64,000 bases of DNA from Chionoecetes opilio. Lineage: Eukaryota > Arthropoda > Malacostraca > Decapoda > Majidae. Position 1 is the first letter of the stretch, and each line of letters starts with the position of its first letter. Under the pieces are notes generated by a model that worked only from the letters and a program-made list of their open reading frames with translations, made no database searches and was not told where the DNA came from. A program made the translations under genes and the position numbers. Shown here piece by piece: positions 1 to 12,719 of this stretch. The stretch lies in NCBI GenBank assembly GCA_016584305.1, contig JACEEZ010020235.1:66131-130130 (forward strand), in the 5' to 3' direction.

Positions 1-1059
1 TGTGACGTGTTACTGTTGGGACCTGCCAGGTTATCGGCCAGTGGGGTCCCTCTGGGACCTAGTAGTTGTTTGTCTCATCCTCGGATCTTTGGCGGCGGAT
101 TAGTTGTTCCTCCACTGAGAGGACGAACTTCCACTTCTGTGCCTTAACGCTTACGGTTGTGGTGGTTTGGATCGGCCCGGGGATCCGCGGGGGAATGGGT
201 CTTCTGGGACTGCAGGTTGCCTTAACCCTTGTCCGGTAGGCGGCGGAATCACTGTTTTTCCAGGGCAGGGCGGCCTCCCCTCTTTTTTGTTTTGTTTTTC
301 TGGTGTTCCTTTCTTTCTCCGCGTCCATTGTCTTTCGCCCGTTTTAAGGCGGCATCGGAAAGTATTTTCCTATTCCATTTCCGCCTCGTAAAAAGACTTT
401 GGTTCTCTTGACTTGCAAGTGTCTTGCCGCATAAAAGTTACTGTGATGTTCTGTAGCTTTCGTTTTTGAGGCAGCTTGTTCAGTCCTCTTGGCAAGACGC
501 GCCGCGCTCCACGTGCAACACGTTTGCACTCACCGGAGGAACCTGATACCTTTGCTTTTCCGGAACGCCTTTCTCTGACGCAGGCGTGCTTTTCTTACTT
601 TTCTTGCTCTAGTAAGGTGGTGCGCGTGTCTCTGGATGGGTGAAGCCGCGCCTTGCCCGCCTGGCCCTGCACTCTTCTTGAGGCCTCTGGTTCGTTGTCC
701 AGCGCCTCGAGGATGCTTCCCATTGTTTTGCAACGTGCCCCATCGTTTCAGTCCTATGATATCATAATACAGTAATTTCCCAGGTCTTTTTGACGGGTAA
801 GGCACGTCAATCCAGTCTGAAGCGAAGGCGTCCTTGGCCGCGGGGTTTGCAGCCTAGGTGGCGCTGGCTGCCCTGTGCTTGCAACACCGCGGATAGCGTT
901 ATCGGTGCCCTTTTCTGTGAGCTCAAGTTTCATTGGCCCTTAGCGGCGGCGAATAGGCATGTTGTTTCTTTTCTTGCCTATATTCAGCCTTCGCGTTAAT
1001 GAGCTGCGATAAACTCACGCTCCCCGCTCACCTCCATCCTATTGACGTTATCGTGATAA

Positions 1060-1265
1060 CCCCTCGCGCCGCGGGGCTCACTTTGGCATTGTTACATCTA
1101 CCATGTCAATAGCGTTGGCCGTTAGTGCCCTCGCCGCGGGGCTCACTTTGCATGGTTCATCTGCATGTCAATATCGTTGACGTAAACGCCCTCGACCGCG
1201 GGGCCTCACTTTCCATGTTACATCTAACCATGTCAATAGCGTTGGCGTAAACGCCCTCGCCGCCA
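1060..1265 (+). repeat. 62-bp minisatellite inside the long segment
   Basis: Three to four imperfect units of about 62 bp, each starting near CGCCGCGGGGCTCACTTT and containing CATGGTTACATCTACCATG and GTCAATAGCGTTG. The same array lies at 6100-6275 and 17855-18050 in the other segment copies. Within a unit, the CATGGT...ACCATG text is a short palindrome. Confidence 0.75.
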
Positions 1266-2144
1266 CACTTGCCTCCGCCGCTCACGTCAAGCACATCGGC
1301 ACCCTCGTTGGCGTAGACCCACTCACATGGGGGTGCCATCGACCCTTGTTACTCAGTGGTTTCATAGACACAATTTATGGGATGACTCGCCGTCCCCTCT
1401 AAGGTTCGCTCATCATAACTCGGTTTTCGTAGGCGCGCCACGATGCGACGGTCGCTCATCACACGTCGTTCTCGTAGGGCAGCGTAGTGATGCGAGGGTG
1501 CGCGCGGCTTCCTTTTTAGCGCAGGCTGCCCCGTCGCTGCTTGCGCCGCTGGTTTCTTTGACCCTAGTGCGGGTGGTTGCATTTTCCGGGTTGCTTGCTT
1601 CCCTCAGGCTCCCGGCTGGGCGCCTGCCCTGCATTCTCGCGCCGACACTGAACTGCCGGGCATCGCCACTCTCTGAGGAAATCCATCGCGGCCTGTTTTG
1701 CCTCTCCCAGTGGCGTCTCCGCGTCGGGCCCCGCACAAACACGTGCGGGCTCCAGCTTGCGGGGCTGAGGCGGCATCAAACATTGGCTGGGAAGCAGTGT
1801 TGAGGCCGAACTCATGCGGATGCATTATCTTTCTTTGGAGTATCTCTTTCCATCCCTGTTTCTCTTTTATACTTTACTCATGTCTTGGCAAAACAGGCGA
1901 CCTTCTCATATTTAAGGCAGATCTCAAAAAAAAATGTCCCCCTGTGAACAGCTTGGAGTTAGAAAGGGTTCCAAGATCGACACTCCAGCTGATCGCGACG
2001 TTTCGTTTCGCATGTGACCTTGCCGCATAGTGTCATATCTTCACTACTCCATGGGAATCAGGAAAATCCATGATGAGGAGAATGGAGCCGACTTGACGGT
2101 GGTTAAAATGCACGCATGATGGGGGCACGCTATCCCCCCCTACT

Positions 2145-2146
2145 CC

Positions 2147-2180
<34 letters not shown>

Positions 2181-2334
2181 GTCCTCGCCTCTCTCTCTCT
2201 CCTCCTCTCGCCTCTCTCTCTCTCTCCCTCTCTCGTCTCGTCTCTCTCTCTCTCCTCTCGGTCATCTCTCTCTCCTCTCTCTCTCATTCTCTCTCTTCTC
2301 TCGGTCTCGTCTCTCTCTCTTCCTCTCGCTCTCT

Positions 2335-2386
<52 letters not shown>

Positions 2387-2405
2387 TCTCTCTCTCTCTT
2401 TTTAT
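2145..2405 (+). repeat. (CT)n microsatellite
   Basis: Interrupted (CT)n tract of about 260 bp. It holds the same position in all three segment copies (7090-7265 with 9697-10090, and 18965-19060). Translations such as poly-Ser/Leu across it are not genes. Confidence 0.95.
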
Positions 2406-2789
2406 GTGTGTGTTTCAGTAGGGATAATTTGTTACCAATGACAAAGCTAGCGTGTGTTTTGTGTGTATTTTCTGTACTTTTACATTTTGCTGTGTTCTCC
2501 AACATTCCACCTAATTATACATGTTTGTTCTTGTGACTACTTATTCATTATATTATATACTATTCATTATATGATAATCCAGCGCAAAATATTGACTTTT
2601 GAGTCGATCGATCAAATATATCAAGAAGACGCCTCAGTTTTTAAATAGCAGGGAAAAATTTGTCAAACAGAGCCAAAAAATGTTGTTTTTGATCGTGTCG
2701 TGAACGCCGTGTGTCCCGCCGTATGGTTGACATTTGATCGTAGCGTAGTGTTCCCTGTCGCTATTTATAGTATTTTCATTGAGATTAGA

Positions 2790-2828
2790 GAAGAGAGCGA
2801 GAGAGAGAGAGAGAGGGAAGGAGAGGAA

Positions 2829-2863
<35 letters not shown>

Positions 2864-2930
2864 GAGAAGAGAGACACAGAGAAGATAGAGAGAGAGGAGA
2901 GAGAGGAGAGAAGAGAGAAGCTTCATCTTT
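2790..2930 (+). repeat. (GA)n microsatellite
   Basis: Interrupted GA tract beginning after a TATTTTCATTGAGATTAGAGA lead-in. A similar lead-in precedes the GA tracts at 15393 and 22645. The sequence from 2931 to 3160 shows no recognisable feature. Confidence 0.9.
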
Positions 2931-3162
2931 TATTCACAATTGATTTAACATTTGTGAAAAAACCTGTTTCGAGGATAACAGTCTTATCAGCGAGAGTAGA
3001 GAGAGAGATTTTTCACTAAATAGAACAATAAATAGGTGTCTCGTGAAATACAGTCTGTCCCAGTCCACGCTGCCGCCTCTGCTGCTGATTTTAACCCCCA
3101 GGGGGAAAAAATCCATAAAGAGAAGGACCCGATGAGGGTTTAAAAATTTGGCACTCATGAGT

Positions 3163-3167
3163 GGGGG

Positions 3168-3258
<91 letters not shown>

Positions 3259-4008
3259 CCCCCCCCCCCCTCCCCCCTTTTTTTTCCCCCCTTTTTCCCT
3301 CTCTCCCCCTCTTTTCCCCCCTTTTCTTTTTTTTTTTTCTTTTTTTCCTCCTCTTTTTTTATTTTCTTCTTTCCTTTTTCTTTTCTCCCCTTCCCCTTTT
3401 CTTTTTTTCCTTTCCTTATTCTTATTTTTCTTTCTTTTTTTCCCTTTTTGAGTGTGTTTTAAAGAAGAACCCCATTTTTAAAAAAAAAGTTTTCAAACAG
3501 GTGTTTTTGGGGTTTTTCTGAACCCAAGTGTCCCCCAATTTACATTATCAGGTTTTGTTTCCCGCCTTTAATTATATTTAAAAGAAAGGAAAAAGAAAGG
3601 AGGGAGGAAATAAAAGAAGGAGGAAAAGAAGGAAGAGGAAAAGAAAAAGAGAAAAAGGGGAGGGGAGGGGGAGGGGGAAAAGGGGAAAAGGAAGGAGGAA
3701 GAGAAGAGGGGAGAGGAGAGAGAGGAAGAGAAGAGAGAGAAAAAAAATTGAGAAAGTGAAAAAGTTTGAGAAACAAGAGAAAAAAGAAGAGAAGAACAAA
3801 AAAAAAAAAAGGGTGAAAAGGGGGGAGGGGTTTCAATACTTTTTCCCCCATTTTCTTTTAAAAAAAATTTTCCAAACGCTTTCCCCAAAAAAGTAAATTT
3901 TCCCCCAAAATAGCTTAATGTGTGGTTTTGGGTGGTGGGTTGTGTGGGTTTTGTTTTTTTTTTGGTTTTTGGTGTTTTTTTTATAAATAAATATAATAAA
4001 AATTATTT

Positions 4009-4050
<42 letters not shown>
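3163..4050. repeat. Homopolymer and polypyrimidine/polypurine block
   Basis: A G run is followed by about 40 C, then about 45 T, then C/T-only sequence to 3460. An A/G-only block follows at 3560-3835 and poly-T at 4008-4048. The stepwise homopolymer pattern is not typical of a real locus and looks like collapsed or unpolished consensus. No gene is supported. Confidence 0.85.
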
Positions 4051-4053
<3 letters not shown>

Positions 4054-4059
4054 CAGGGC

Positions 4060-4875
4060 ATGGAGGGAAAACAACACAGTAAGGAGCAGTTTTTAAATTT
4101 TACAGAGAAGGATTTTTTTGTGGTGTAATCCCCCCAGGTAAAAATATATAACACAAAAAAGTAAAAATGTTGTAATGAAATATGTGAATATAAATAGGAA
4201 ATTTTAACACATAGGTTAAACCTCGGGCACAGAAGGGAAAGGGTTTTCGTTATTTATTGTTGATTTTTTGTTTGGTTTTTAAAGTAGAATGATAATAGAT
4301 AGAAATGTATAATGTGATAAATAAACAGACCAGAGTTTTCCCAAGTACAAAAATAGAGCTCGGGAAATGTTACAACCAAAAACTAGTGAACATTTTCAGA
4401 AGGCTTTTAAGGGGCCAAAAAGAATGGGTTTTTCACAGAATCTCCAAGTAATTTTGAAAAAGTCTTCTCACATTTTAGTGCGAGAGTGGTCCATCTTGAA
4501 TGTTTTTTTCAGTTCTGGTGCCCAACAGAAAGAAAAAACAGGGGGAGAGGTACAAAGAAAATTTATCAATAAATCCCGCGCTGCGAAAAAAAGCCTACAA
4601 GAGCGATCAAGAACAAATTTTTTCATTTTAAAATCGGGGTTGCAAGGGACATTATAGTGAAATTTTCCGGTTTCGATAATGCTGACAAAAGCGTTTGTTT
4701 GAATTTTGATGGGACAAGCACGATTCCTAGAAAGGATACAAGATCATTAGGAAACGATTTCGATCACATGAAGCGAAGCATTTTTTTTTTAAATAAGCGT
4801 AAATATTTGGAACCCCCTTCCCGGGGACAGGTAGTTCACAGTGACACGGTTGAGGCTTTCATCAGCAATTAGACG
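4060..4875 (+). mobile_element. CR1-like LINE 3' fragment (ORF2 C-terminus), first copy
   Basis: A degraded retrotransposon tail. The region from about 4650 reads as the usual C-terminal block of CR1-group ORF2 proteins: a RHFFFxNRRVNIWNPLP-like stretch, then a VHSDTVEAFISN/RLD-like ending at about 4850-4875. The same sequence recurs at 15740-16480 and, reversed, at 25867-26515. In the last, the upstream part reads VRPHLECCVQFWSPHYRT, a standard RT-thumb motif. Many homopolymer indels prevent an open frame. It abuts copy B of the long segment without a gap, so the two may form one larger repeated unit. Confidence 0.6.
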
Positions 4876-4879
4876 ATAC

Positions 4880-7265
4880 TCAGCACAGGGGCCCAAACTT
4901 GAGACTTCGGTCCTACGAAATTTTGTTTCAGGGTTTTTTTCCCTGCTTTAGCTTTAGCTTGGGTTTAGTTTTTCTTCAAGCGTTCCTATCAAAGCCCGTG
5001 GCAGGTTTTTTAAATATAGGATCAGTGAGGGGGGCCCCCCCTTTGCGACCTGCAGTTTTGTCGGCCCTCGTATTTTGGTCCCGGGGTTTTCCTCGTCCTT
5101 CCATTGGCAGGGCGTTATGCATTTTTCTCTGGACGTGGACGTGGGACGCGGTATCGGCCAGTGGGTCCTCGGGACCCAAGTTTTGTCTCATCCCCGGATT
5201 CTTGGCGGCGGATTTTTTTTTTCCTCCACTGGGGGGACGACTTCCACTTCTGTGCCCTTAGCTTACTTTTTGGGGTTTGGACGGCCGGGGGTCGCAAGGG
5301 GGCTTCTGGGACCTGCAGGTTGCCTTTAACCCTTTTACCGGTGGGGGCGGAATCACTTTTTTTCCAAAAGGGAGGGCGGCCTCCCCTCTTGTTTTTGTGT
5401 TCCTTTCCCGCGTCATTGTCTTGCCCCGTTTGCGGCACGAAGTATTTTTATTTTCCCTTTCCTCCCCGTAAAAAGATTTTGTTTCTGACTTTCAAGTGTC
5501 TTGCCGCTAAAAGTTTCCGTGTTTCTGTTCTTTGTTTTGAGGAGCAAACTTTTCAAAATCCTCTTGGCAAGACCCGCCTCCCCGGGCACACGTTGCACCC
5601 ACCGGGGGGGAACCGTACCTTTTTTTTCCGGAAGCCTTTCTTGCGCTGGGGCTTTCTTTACTTTCTTCTCTAGTAAAGGGGGTGCGCGGGGCCCTGAATG
5701 GGTGAACCCCGCCTTGCCCCCATGGCTTTCACATCTTTCTTGAAGGCTCTGGTCGTTGTCCACGCCCGAGCGGGCTCCCCTTTTGCAACTGCCCCTGTTC
5801 AGCTATGATAACATAATACAGGAATTCCCGGTCTTTGACGGGGTGAGGACGCATCCAGTCTGAAGCGAAGGGGTCTTGGCCGCGGGGGTTTGGCACCTAG
5901 GGGGCGCTGGTGCCGCTGTGCTTGCACCCGGATAGCGTTATGGTGCATTTTCTGTGAGCTCAAGTTTTTATTGGGCCGCTTAGCGGCGCGAGTAGGCATT
6001 TGTTCTTCTTGCCTTAATTCAGCCTTCGCTTTGTGAGGGGAACTCACGCTCCCCCCCCTAAACCCCCATCCTATTTACGGTTTTTCGTGATAATCCCTCT
6101 CGCCGCGGGGCCACTTTGCAGGTTTCTCTACCTGTCAAAAGCGTTTTGGGAGACCCTCGCCCCGGGGCTCACTTTGCATGGTTACATTGCCCTGTCAATC
6201 GTTTTACGTAAACGCCCTCGCCCGGGGTCACTTTTCCCTGGTTACATCTACCATGTCAAAGCGTTGGCGTAAAAAGCCCCCGCCCCCACATTGCCTCCGC
6301 CGCTCACGTCAAAAATCGGACCTCGTTGGCGTAGACCCATCACCGGGGGTGCCATCACCCTTGTGACCAGTTTTTCATAGACACAATTATGGGGGACTCG
6401 CCTCCCCGCTAAGGGTGCCATATAAATCGTTTTTAAGGCAGCGTCACGATGCGAGGGTCGCTCACACAACGTCGTTCTCGTAGGGGGAGCGAGTGATGCG
6501 GGGTCCGCGCGGCTTCCTTTTAGGCAGGTGCCCGTCGCTGCTGCGCCCTGGGGGTTCTTGCCCCATGGCGGGGGGATGCTTTTTTGGTTTTCTTCCCCAG
6601 GGTCCCGGGGGGGGCGCTGCCCCGCTCTCGCGCCGACACTGCCGGGGGATCGCCCTCTTTGAGGGACCATCGCGGCTGTTTCCTTCCAGGGGGGCGGCCT
6701 CGGTCGGGGGCCCCCGCCACCGTGCGGCCCGCTTGCGGGGTGAGGCGGCATCAAAAATTTTGGTGGGAAGGAGTGTTGATGACCCAACTCTATGCGGGGT
6801 GCATTTCTTTTTGAGTATCTTTTCCATCCTGGTTTTCTTTATACTTTTTTCCCTTCTTTAAAAAAAGGCACCTTCTCATATTAAGAAGATCTCTGAGCCC
6901 CCTGAACAGCTTTGGGTTAAAAAGGGTTCCCAAAATCGCCAACTCCAGGGTGATCGCGACGTTTTGTTTGCATGTGAGCCTTTGGCCATAGTGTCATATC
7001 TTCATACCCCTGGGAATCAGGGAAATTATGATGGAGAAGGAGCCCAGATGGTTTAAAATGGCATCATGAGTGGAGGGGGGACGTTATCCCCCCCCCTTCC
7101 TCTCTCTCTCTCTCCCCCTCTTCTCCTTTTCCCCCTCTCCTTTTCTCTCTCTCTCTCTCCTCTCTCTCCCTTTTCTCTCTCTCCCCCTCCTCTTCTCTCT
7201 TTCTCTCTCTCTTCCCCCCCCTCTCTCTCCTCCCCTCTCTCTATCTCTCTTTTCTCTCTCTTTTT
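4880..7265 (+). repeat. Long repeated segment, copy B, left part
   Basis: Collinear with 1-2405 and 16500-19060 but with more homopolymer errors. It ends in the (CT)n tract at 7090-7265, where a LINE interrupts the unit. The remainder resumes at 9697. No gene is supported; apparent frames change at each indel. Confidence 0.7.
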
Positions 7266-7269
7266 TGGC

Positions 7270-9695
7270 GATTTTTTTATACGCATGTTAAAATTTTTTA
7301 ACTATAAGAATTTTTAGCAAAAACATGCAAATAACAATGCATGTTTTTTCCCTTAAAAACAAAACCTCTCGAGAAAAGATTAAACAATCCATGGATAACA
7401 TCAAAGGTTTTGAAATACGTCAAACCAAAAATAACTTATTAAAGATTATAAAATAGGTGCTGTAACTGAAAACCATTACAAAGAACGCCGTAATGTTCTC
7501 ACAAGACTGATAAGAAATTCAAAAATATCCTATTATAAAAATATATTTACGAATTTTAAAAATAATACAAGAAAAATATGGAATACCATTAATGAACTGA
7601 AAAACAACTACAAAAAAACACAAGTTGACAAAATTTTACTAAACGACAAAATACTTATCCAGCCTTCAGAAATTGCAGAAGCTTTTAACGATTATTATGC
7701 CAATATTGCACCAAAATTAGACAAAGACATTCCACTGCCTATTGTAGCCCACTCCAATTCCTAAATGGGAAATTTACCCTTCATCCATGTCAGTGCCTCC
7801 TGTCCTCCCACAAGATGTCCTTTGTTATAATTCTTTAAAGAAAAAATAACGATGTTCACGAAATTCCTGTATTTCTCATCAAAACTAACAGTAATGCTTT
7901 AGCCTTACCATTATCAATATTGTTTAATCAATCGGTCGAAAAAGGGCATTTTCCCCGCATTGTCTTAAACACGCGACTGTAATTCCGATTTACAAAAAAG
8001 GATCAAAAGATTGTATTGGGAACTATAGACCTATACCCCGTATTGACTACTTTCTCAAAAATATTTGAGAAAATTATGAAAAAACATCTAACCAGTTTTC
8101 TTAAAAAAAAAGCCATCCTAACAAATAAACAATTTGGTTTTCGACAAGGCCTGAATACCTTTGACGCTCTTAATGAATTACTGAAAAAAATTTACTCTAC
8201 TCTAGATTTACAACATTCTCATCTCAGCATTTTATGTCGATTTTTCAAAGGCTTTTGACACAGTCAAACATGATATATTACTTCAAAAGCTAGAACACTA
8301 TGGTATCCGGGGTTTGTCATAAAAAATTGGTTTAAAGACTATCTTACCACAGAACGCAATCCCCAAAATTCTCAAATCACTTATCAACACCCACATTAAT
8401 ACGTTATGGAGTTCCCCAGGGTAGTGTACTCGGTCCAGTACTTTTTCTAATATACATAAATGATCTCCCCCAATTATTTCCAAATCTAAAATCAATACTT
8501 TTTGCCGATGATTCAACTTTTTACATCAGTGGAGAGAATCCTGAAACTCTAATAGAAACAGCTAACAGTGACCTCAAATTTTTCCATCAATGGTGTGTCA
8601 GTAATAGATTAACAATCAACTTAGATAAAACCCACTATATGTTATTTACCAATAAACCAGTAAAATCATTGCCCCCTTTAAAGTACGATACTTCTACAAT
8701 ACAAAGACAAAAAACATAAATTATTAGGGGTAACCTTTGATGAGACAATGAAAGTTTTAAACAACACATCTCTGAATTAGTCCTCAAATTATCGAGAATT
8801 GTCTCTCTATTACTTCAAGTGAGAGATCTCATGCCAAATGATGTTTTAAAGATATTATATAATGGCCATGTATTACCACATTTACAATACTGTGCTCCCA
8901 TCTGGTGTAATAAAGTATCCTACTCACTTGCTTCCCCTTCTTATTACTCAAAGAAAATCATAAGAATCATTACAAATAGTGGTTACTTTGAGCATACACA
9001 ACCTCTTTTTAAGACTATGAACATGCTAAAACTCCTTGACCTTAATAAGTTACAAATTGCAACATTCATGTATAAATCATTCAGTACAGATAATATACCA
9101 CTACTGTTACCACAACACAATTATCCTACCCGCACACGTGAAAACCTAAGAATACCTCAACACACACTGACAATTTTTCAACACTCAATTGCCTATACTG
9201 GTCCTAAAATATGGAACAATGTACCTGAGAATATAAAGTCATTACCCCTATCCATGCATTTAAAACACAATATAAAAAACATATATTATCTCAATACTAA
9301 CTATCACTATCACTGTCTCCTCCTTTATCTTCTGATACAATTTAAAATTATGGTGTTTCCAAATTATGAAATTAAGGTGATTTAAAACATGGTGCCTAGT
9401 ATAATAAGATATTATCATTTATGAAATTAACTATATATTTACAAATTGGTGTTAGGGTTAGGTGCAGCATCGCATGTTACTGGCACTCTTATAATTTAAG
9501 GATGGATCTGGGCTCAATTTTGTAATATTTACTACCTTGATAAAACTGTGACTTAAATTTACAAAAAATGCTGCCTAAAAAGCTATTTATTAGCTTCTAA
9601 TGGGCTGCTTATATATGTTTATTATAAAATACAATTTTTTATTTATATGTATGACCTATATAAGTATAATAAAGTGTTTCAAGTGTTTCAAGTGT
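7270..9695 (+). pseudogene. Non-LTR retrotransposon (Jockey-superfamily-like RT), frameshifted
   Basis: Encodes the remains of a LINE ORF2 reverse transcriptase, which would copy the element's RNA into DNA at the target. In order: an N-terminal helical region (about 7440-7760), a fingers motif near YRPISVLTTFSKIFEK (about 8020), KQFGFRQGLNTFDAL (8128-8180), GVPQGSVLGP at 8408-8437, and the catalytic FADDS box at 8501-8515. A 188-codon open C-terminal part follows at 8819-9385 (LPHLQYCAPIW thumb motif). At least four frameshifts separate these blocks, so it is not functional as read. The endonuclease domain is absent (5' truncated). The insertion splits segment copy B at its (CT)n tract: CT repeat lies directly on both sides. 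Confidence 0.85.
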
Positions 9696-9696
9696 T

Positions 9697-10090
<394 letters not shown>

Positions 10091-10094
10091 TGGT

Positions 10095-11760
10095 GGTTTC
10101 AGTAGGAAAATTTGCCCAAAATGACAAAGCTGGGCGTGGTTTTTTGTGTTTATTTTCTGTATTTTACCTTTGTTCTGTGTTCTCCAAACTTTCACACCTT
10201 TTTATACAGTTTTTTCCCTTTGGGACGCTCATTCTTTATTTTTAACTATTCATAATTGATTCAACAAAAGATTACTTTAGTCGATCGATCAAAATATCAA
10301 GAAGACGCTCTTTTTTTTAAGATAGGGGGGAAAAGATTTCAAACAGACCCAAAAAATGTGTTGATCGTGTCGTGAACGCCAGTTGTCCCCCTAGGGTTGA
10401 CATAAACAATGATATTTTCAAAAACAGATAAATGTAAATGGATTATTTTTGAGCGTAAGCACAATGGACATACAATCCCATTAAAACTTTTAAATGTGAC
10501 AAGGAAATGCGCCTTTTGGGTTGTTGCTGCTGTCCTCTGCTTTCAGGGGGACGGTTTTTTTGTTGCCTGGAAACTTCCGTGTGACTTTTTCAGTCGCACG
10601 GTTTCTTCTTCCTTTCCCCGCCGCCTGGCGGAGGGATTGGAGGCGGGGTGGAGCCCTTTATCTTAAATATCATTTATCTCTATTTAAAATTTCATGTGTA
10701 GATATCACTGATAGAAACTGAAACTCAATGGTTCGCTTTTTTGATTCCCTTTTTCCAAAAAATTGTAAGTTGGGGGTGACAAGATTGTTGAGCATCCCGG
10801 GTCCTGTTTGTGGCAAGGAGAAGAAAAGAAAGAGGAGGAGGAGGAGGGGGAGGGGGGGGGAGGAGGAGGAGGAGGAGGAGAAAAGGATACATTGACCTTT
10901 CCCCCTTCCCACTCACCGCACCCGCTGTTTTTTTCCCGGTTAGGGCATTAAGCTCCCTCCCTTCATGTTCCCGCCACGTCTCCCCCTGGGAAAACAAGCA
11001 ATTGAGCGGTACAAGTGGGTGTCAAGTAAGTAAAAGTAATAGTAAAAGTAGTAGGTTTTTGTCAGGAGGGGTTTTTGGGGTGTGGCCCTTCTAAACTTGG
11101 AAAAGCAAATTTTTGTTCAGTGGTTTTGGGCTTTTATTTTTTATGTCATTCATGGAACAACAGTAGCAAGGTATCAAGCATGGGTGGGATAGATTTCTCT
11201 TCGTATAGTTGGAGTTTCAGTGGATTTTTATTATTAAAGAACTGTGTATATATTTATGTGTGTTTATAGTAACTTGTAGAGGCTTTAACTTATGTCCTGG
11301 TGTGTGAAGATAAAGAATGAAATCTGCTCATGCACGTCACCAGTCTCGAAAGCATATGTGACGGGGAAATAGAGATAGACAAACAGATGAATAGATAGCT
11401 AGCATAGATGACCAAGAAAGAAACACCAAACACGAGGAGGAAAAACCCACCGCTATTGAGATTCTTTACGACATGTCTGTGTTTACCTTCGCACCCACAA
11501 GTCTCCTCTGATTCTTTTTCTTTTCAGTTAAGTTCATATACATCTTCTACAAAAACTTACATTAGCCTTACATAAAACCTTAACCCCTTGAGGGCCAGAT
11601 CGTAATTTCAATTGTAATTTGGATACCATTAGACGATTTCAATGAGTATGAGCAATATTTATAGATAGGACCTGTTTAGTATCCTGGTCGACTAACTCAT
11701 TTTGTATATTAAGTTGCTTGTCGTAATTTCATGGCTAACAACAGACGATTTTCTATAGCA
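10095..11760 (+). repeat. Long repeated segment, copy B, right part
   Basis: Matches 19060-20830 almost base for base from about 11120 onward, and more noisily before that. It contains a GGA-rich tract at 10830-10885. No gene is seen. The high identity of 11120-11760 to 20180-20830 suggests a recent duplication, or that this part was sequenced more accurately. Confidence 0.75.
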
Positions 11761-12560
11761 ATTTTCTATTTTCTTTGTTGTGTAAGACTCAGACAGTGAC
11801 GGCGTGACGGCGTGACGGGTTCATGTGACGGGCGAGGGAAGCCGTATTGGTGGAACAACAGTACTTAACTTTGATCAGTGTAACATTAGGGATAGTGAGG
11901 TGATAACAACCCTCTGTATGGCAGCTAGTGGGGAAAACAGTACGTAACTACCGCAAACACAGCAGCTGATAACATGCAGCCCATGAGACTCATAAACAAG
12001 CTGTCACAATGAGGGTGAAGGGGAAGTGTGGCGTCACGTCGGACTCCAAACTAATTATGGCTTCAATTGCATTATCATTTGGAATAAAATTTGATAATGA
12101 TATAATTAACGTGTAAAAAATACTATGCCTTACATATATTTTGGACACTGATTTATATCCTAACTCAGTCATATATGTTTCAAATAAATATGCGCGTATA
12201 GTGAAGTTAATATTACCCGGCATTTTATTCATCTCAATCAGCGTGAATCGTGAATGAATAAAATTAGGAAGATATACGTATTTTCTTCACCATAATCATG
12301 TTAACTAAAAAAAAGAAAGAAAAAATATTATAGATACACAAAAACCCATGCATTTGTTTTGCTAGGAACCCTATAGAATGATGTCATCGCTGCGGCTGTC
12401 TCTTACATAGGTGACGCAGGTAAGCGTGACGCGTGTGTAAGTGTTGCGGGGACATTACTGATGCAACACACGGCAGGCGACACCCTCCTCAGCCTGACAC
12501 GTCCTGTTGATCCTTCTACGACAAACTGATACGGGTGGAGAGGCTGGTCAGATAGGGTGA
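11761..12560. other. Unique stretch without recognisable gene
   Basis: A mostly AT-rich interval after the end of the copy B/C homology. The only structure noted is a short GACGGCGTGACGGCGTGACGGG triplication at about 11800-11820. No convincing coding frame on either strand. Confidence 0.6.
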
Positions 12561-12562
12561 CG

Positions 12563-12578
12563 TCTCCTTCTCCTCCTC

Positions 12579-12659
<81 letters not shown>

Positions 12660-12680
12660 TTACTACTATTACTACTACTA
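12563..12680 (+). repeat. (TAC)n array on the 5' side of a LINE
   Basis: About 40 near-perfect TAC triplets. A matching (ACT)n array lies at the 3' end of the LINE at 14962. Confidence 0.95.
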
Positions 12681-12719
12681 GTAAGAACTAGTAGTAGTAA
12701 ACTAAGAACTAGTAGTTAA

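Larger units (their letters stand above)
1..2790 (+). repeat. Long repeated segment, copy A (5' end outside window)
   Basis: This stretch recurs at 4900-7265 plus 10095-10400 (copy B) and 16500-19400 (copy C), in the same order and orientation. Shared landmarks include the opening GGGACCT/GGCGGCGGATT text, a 62-bp minisatellite, a GC-rich block at 1270-1800 and a (CT)n tract followed by a unique block ending near the GATCGTGTCGTGAACGCC motif at 2690-2712. Copy A reads more cleanly than B and C, which have stretched homopolymers. No reading frame is conserved through all three copies, so I see no gene. It may be a satellite-like or segmental repeat; the family is not recognised. Confidence 0.7.

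Noticed and set aside
1327..1825. Gene in the GC-rich block of segment copy A
   Set aside because: Open frames exist on both strands but none is conserved in the equivalent parts of copies B (6340-6790) and C (18110-18580).
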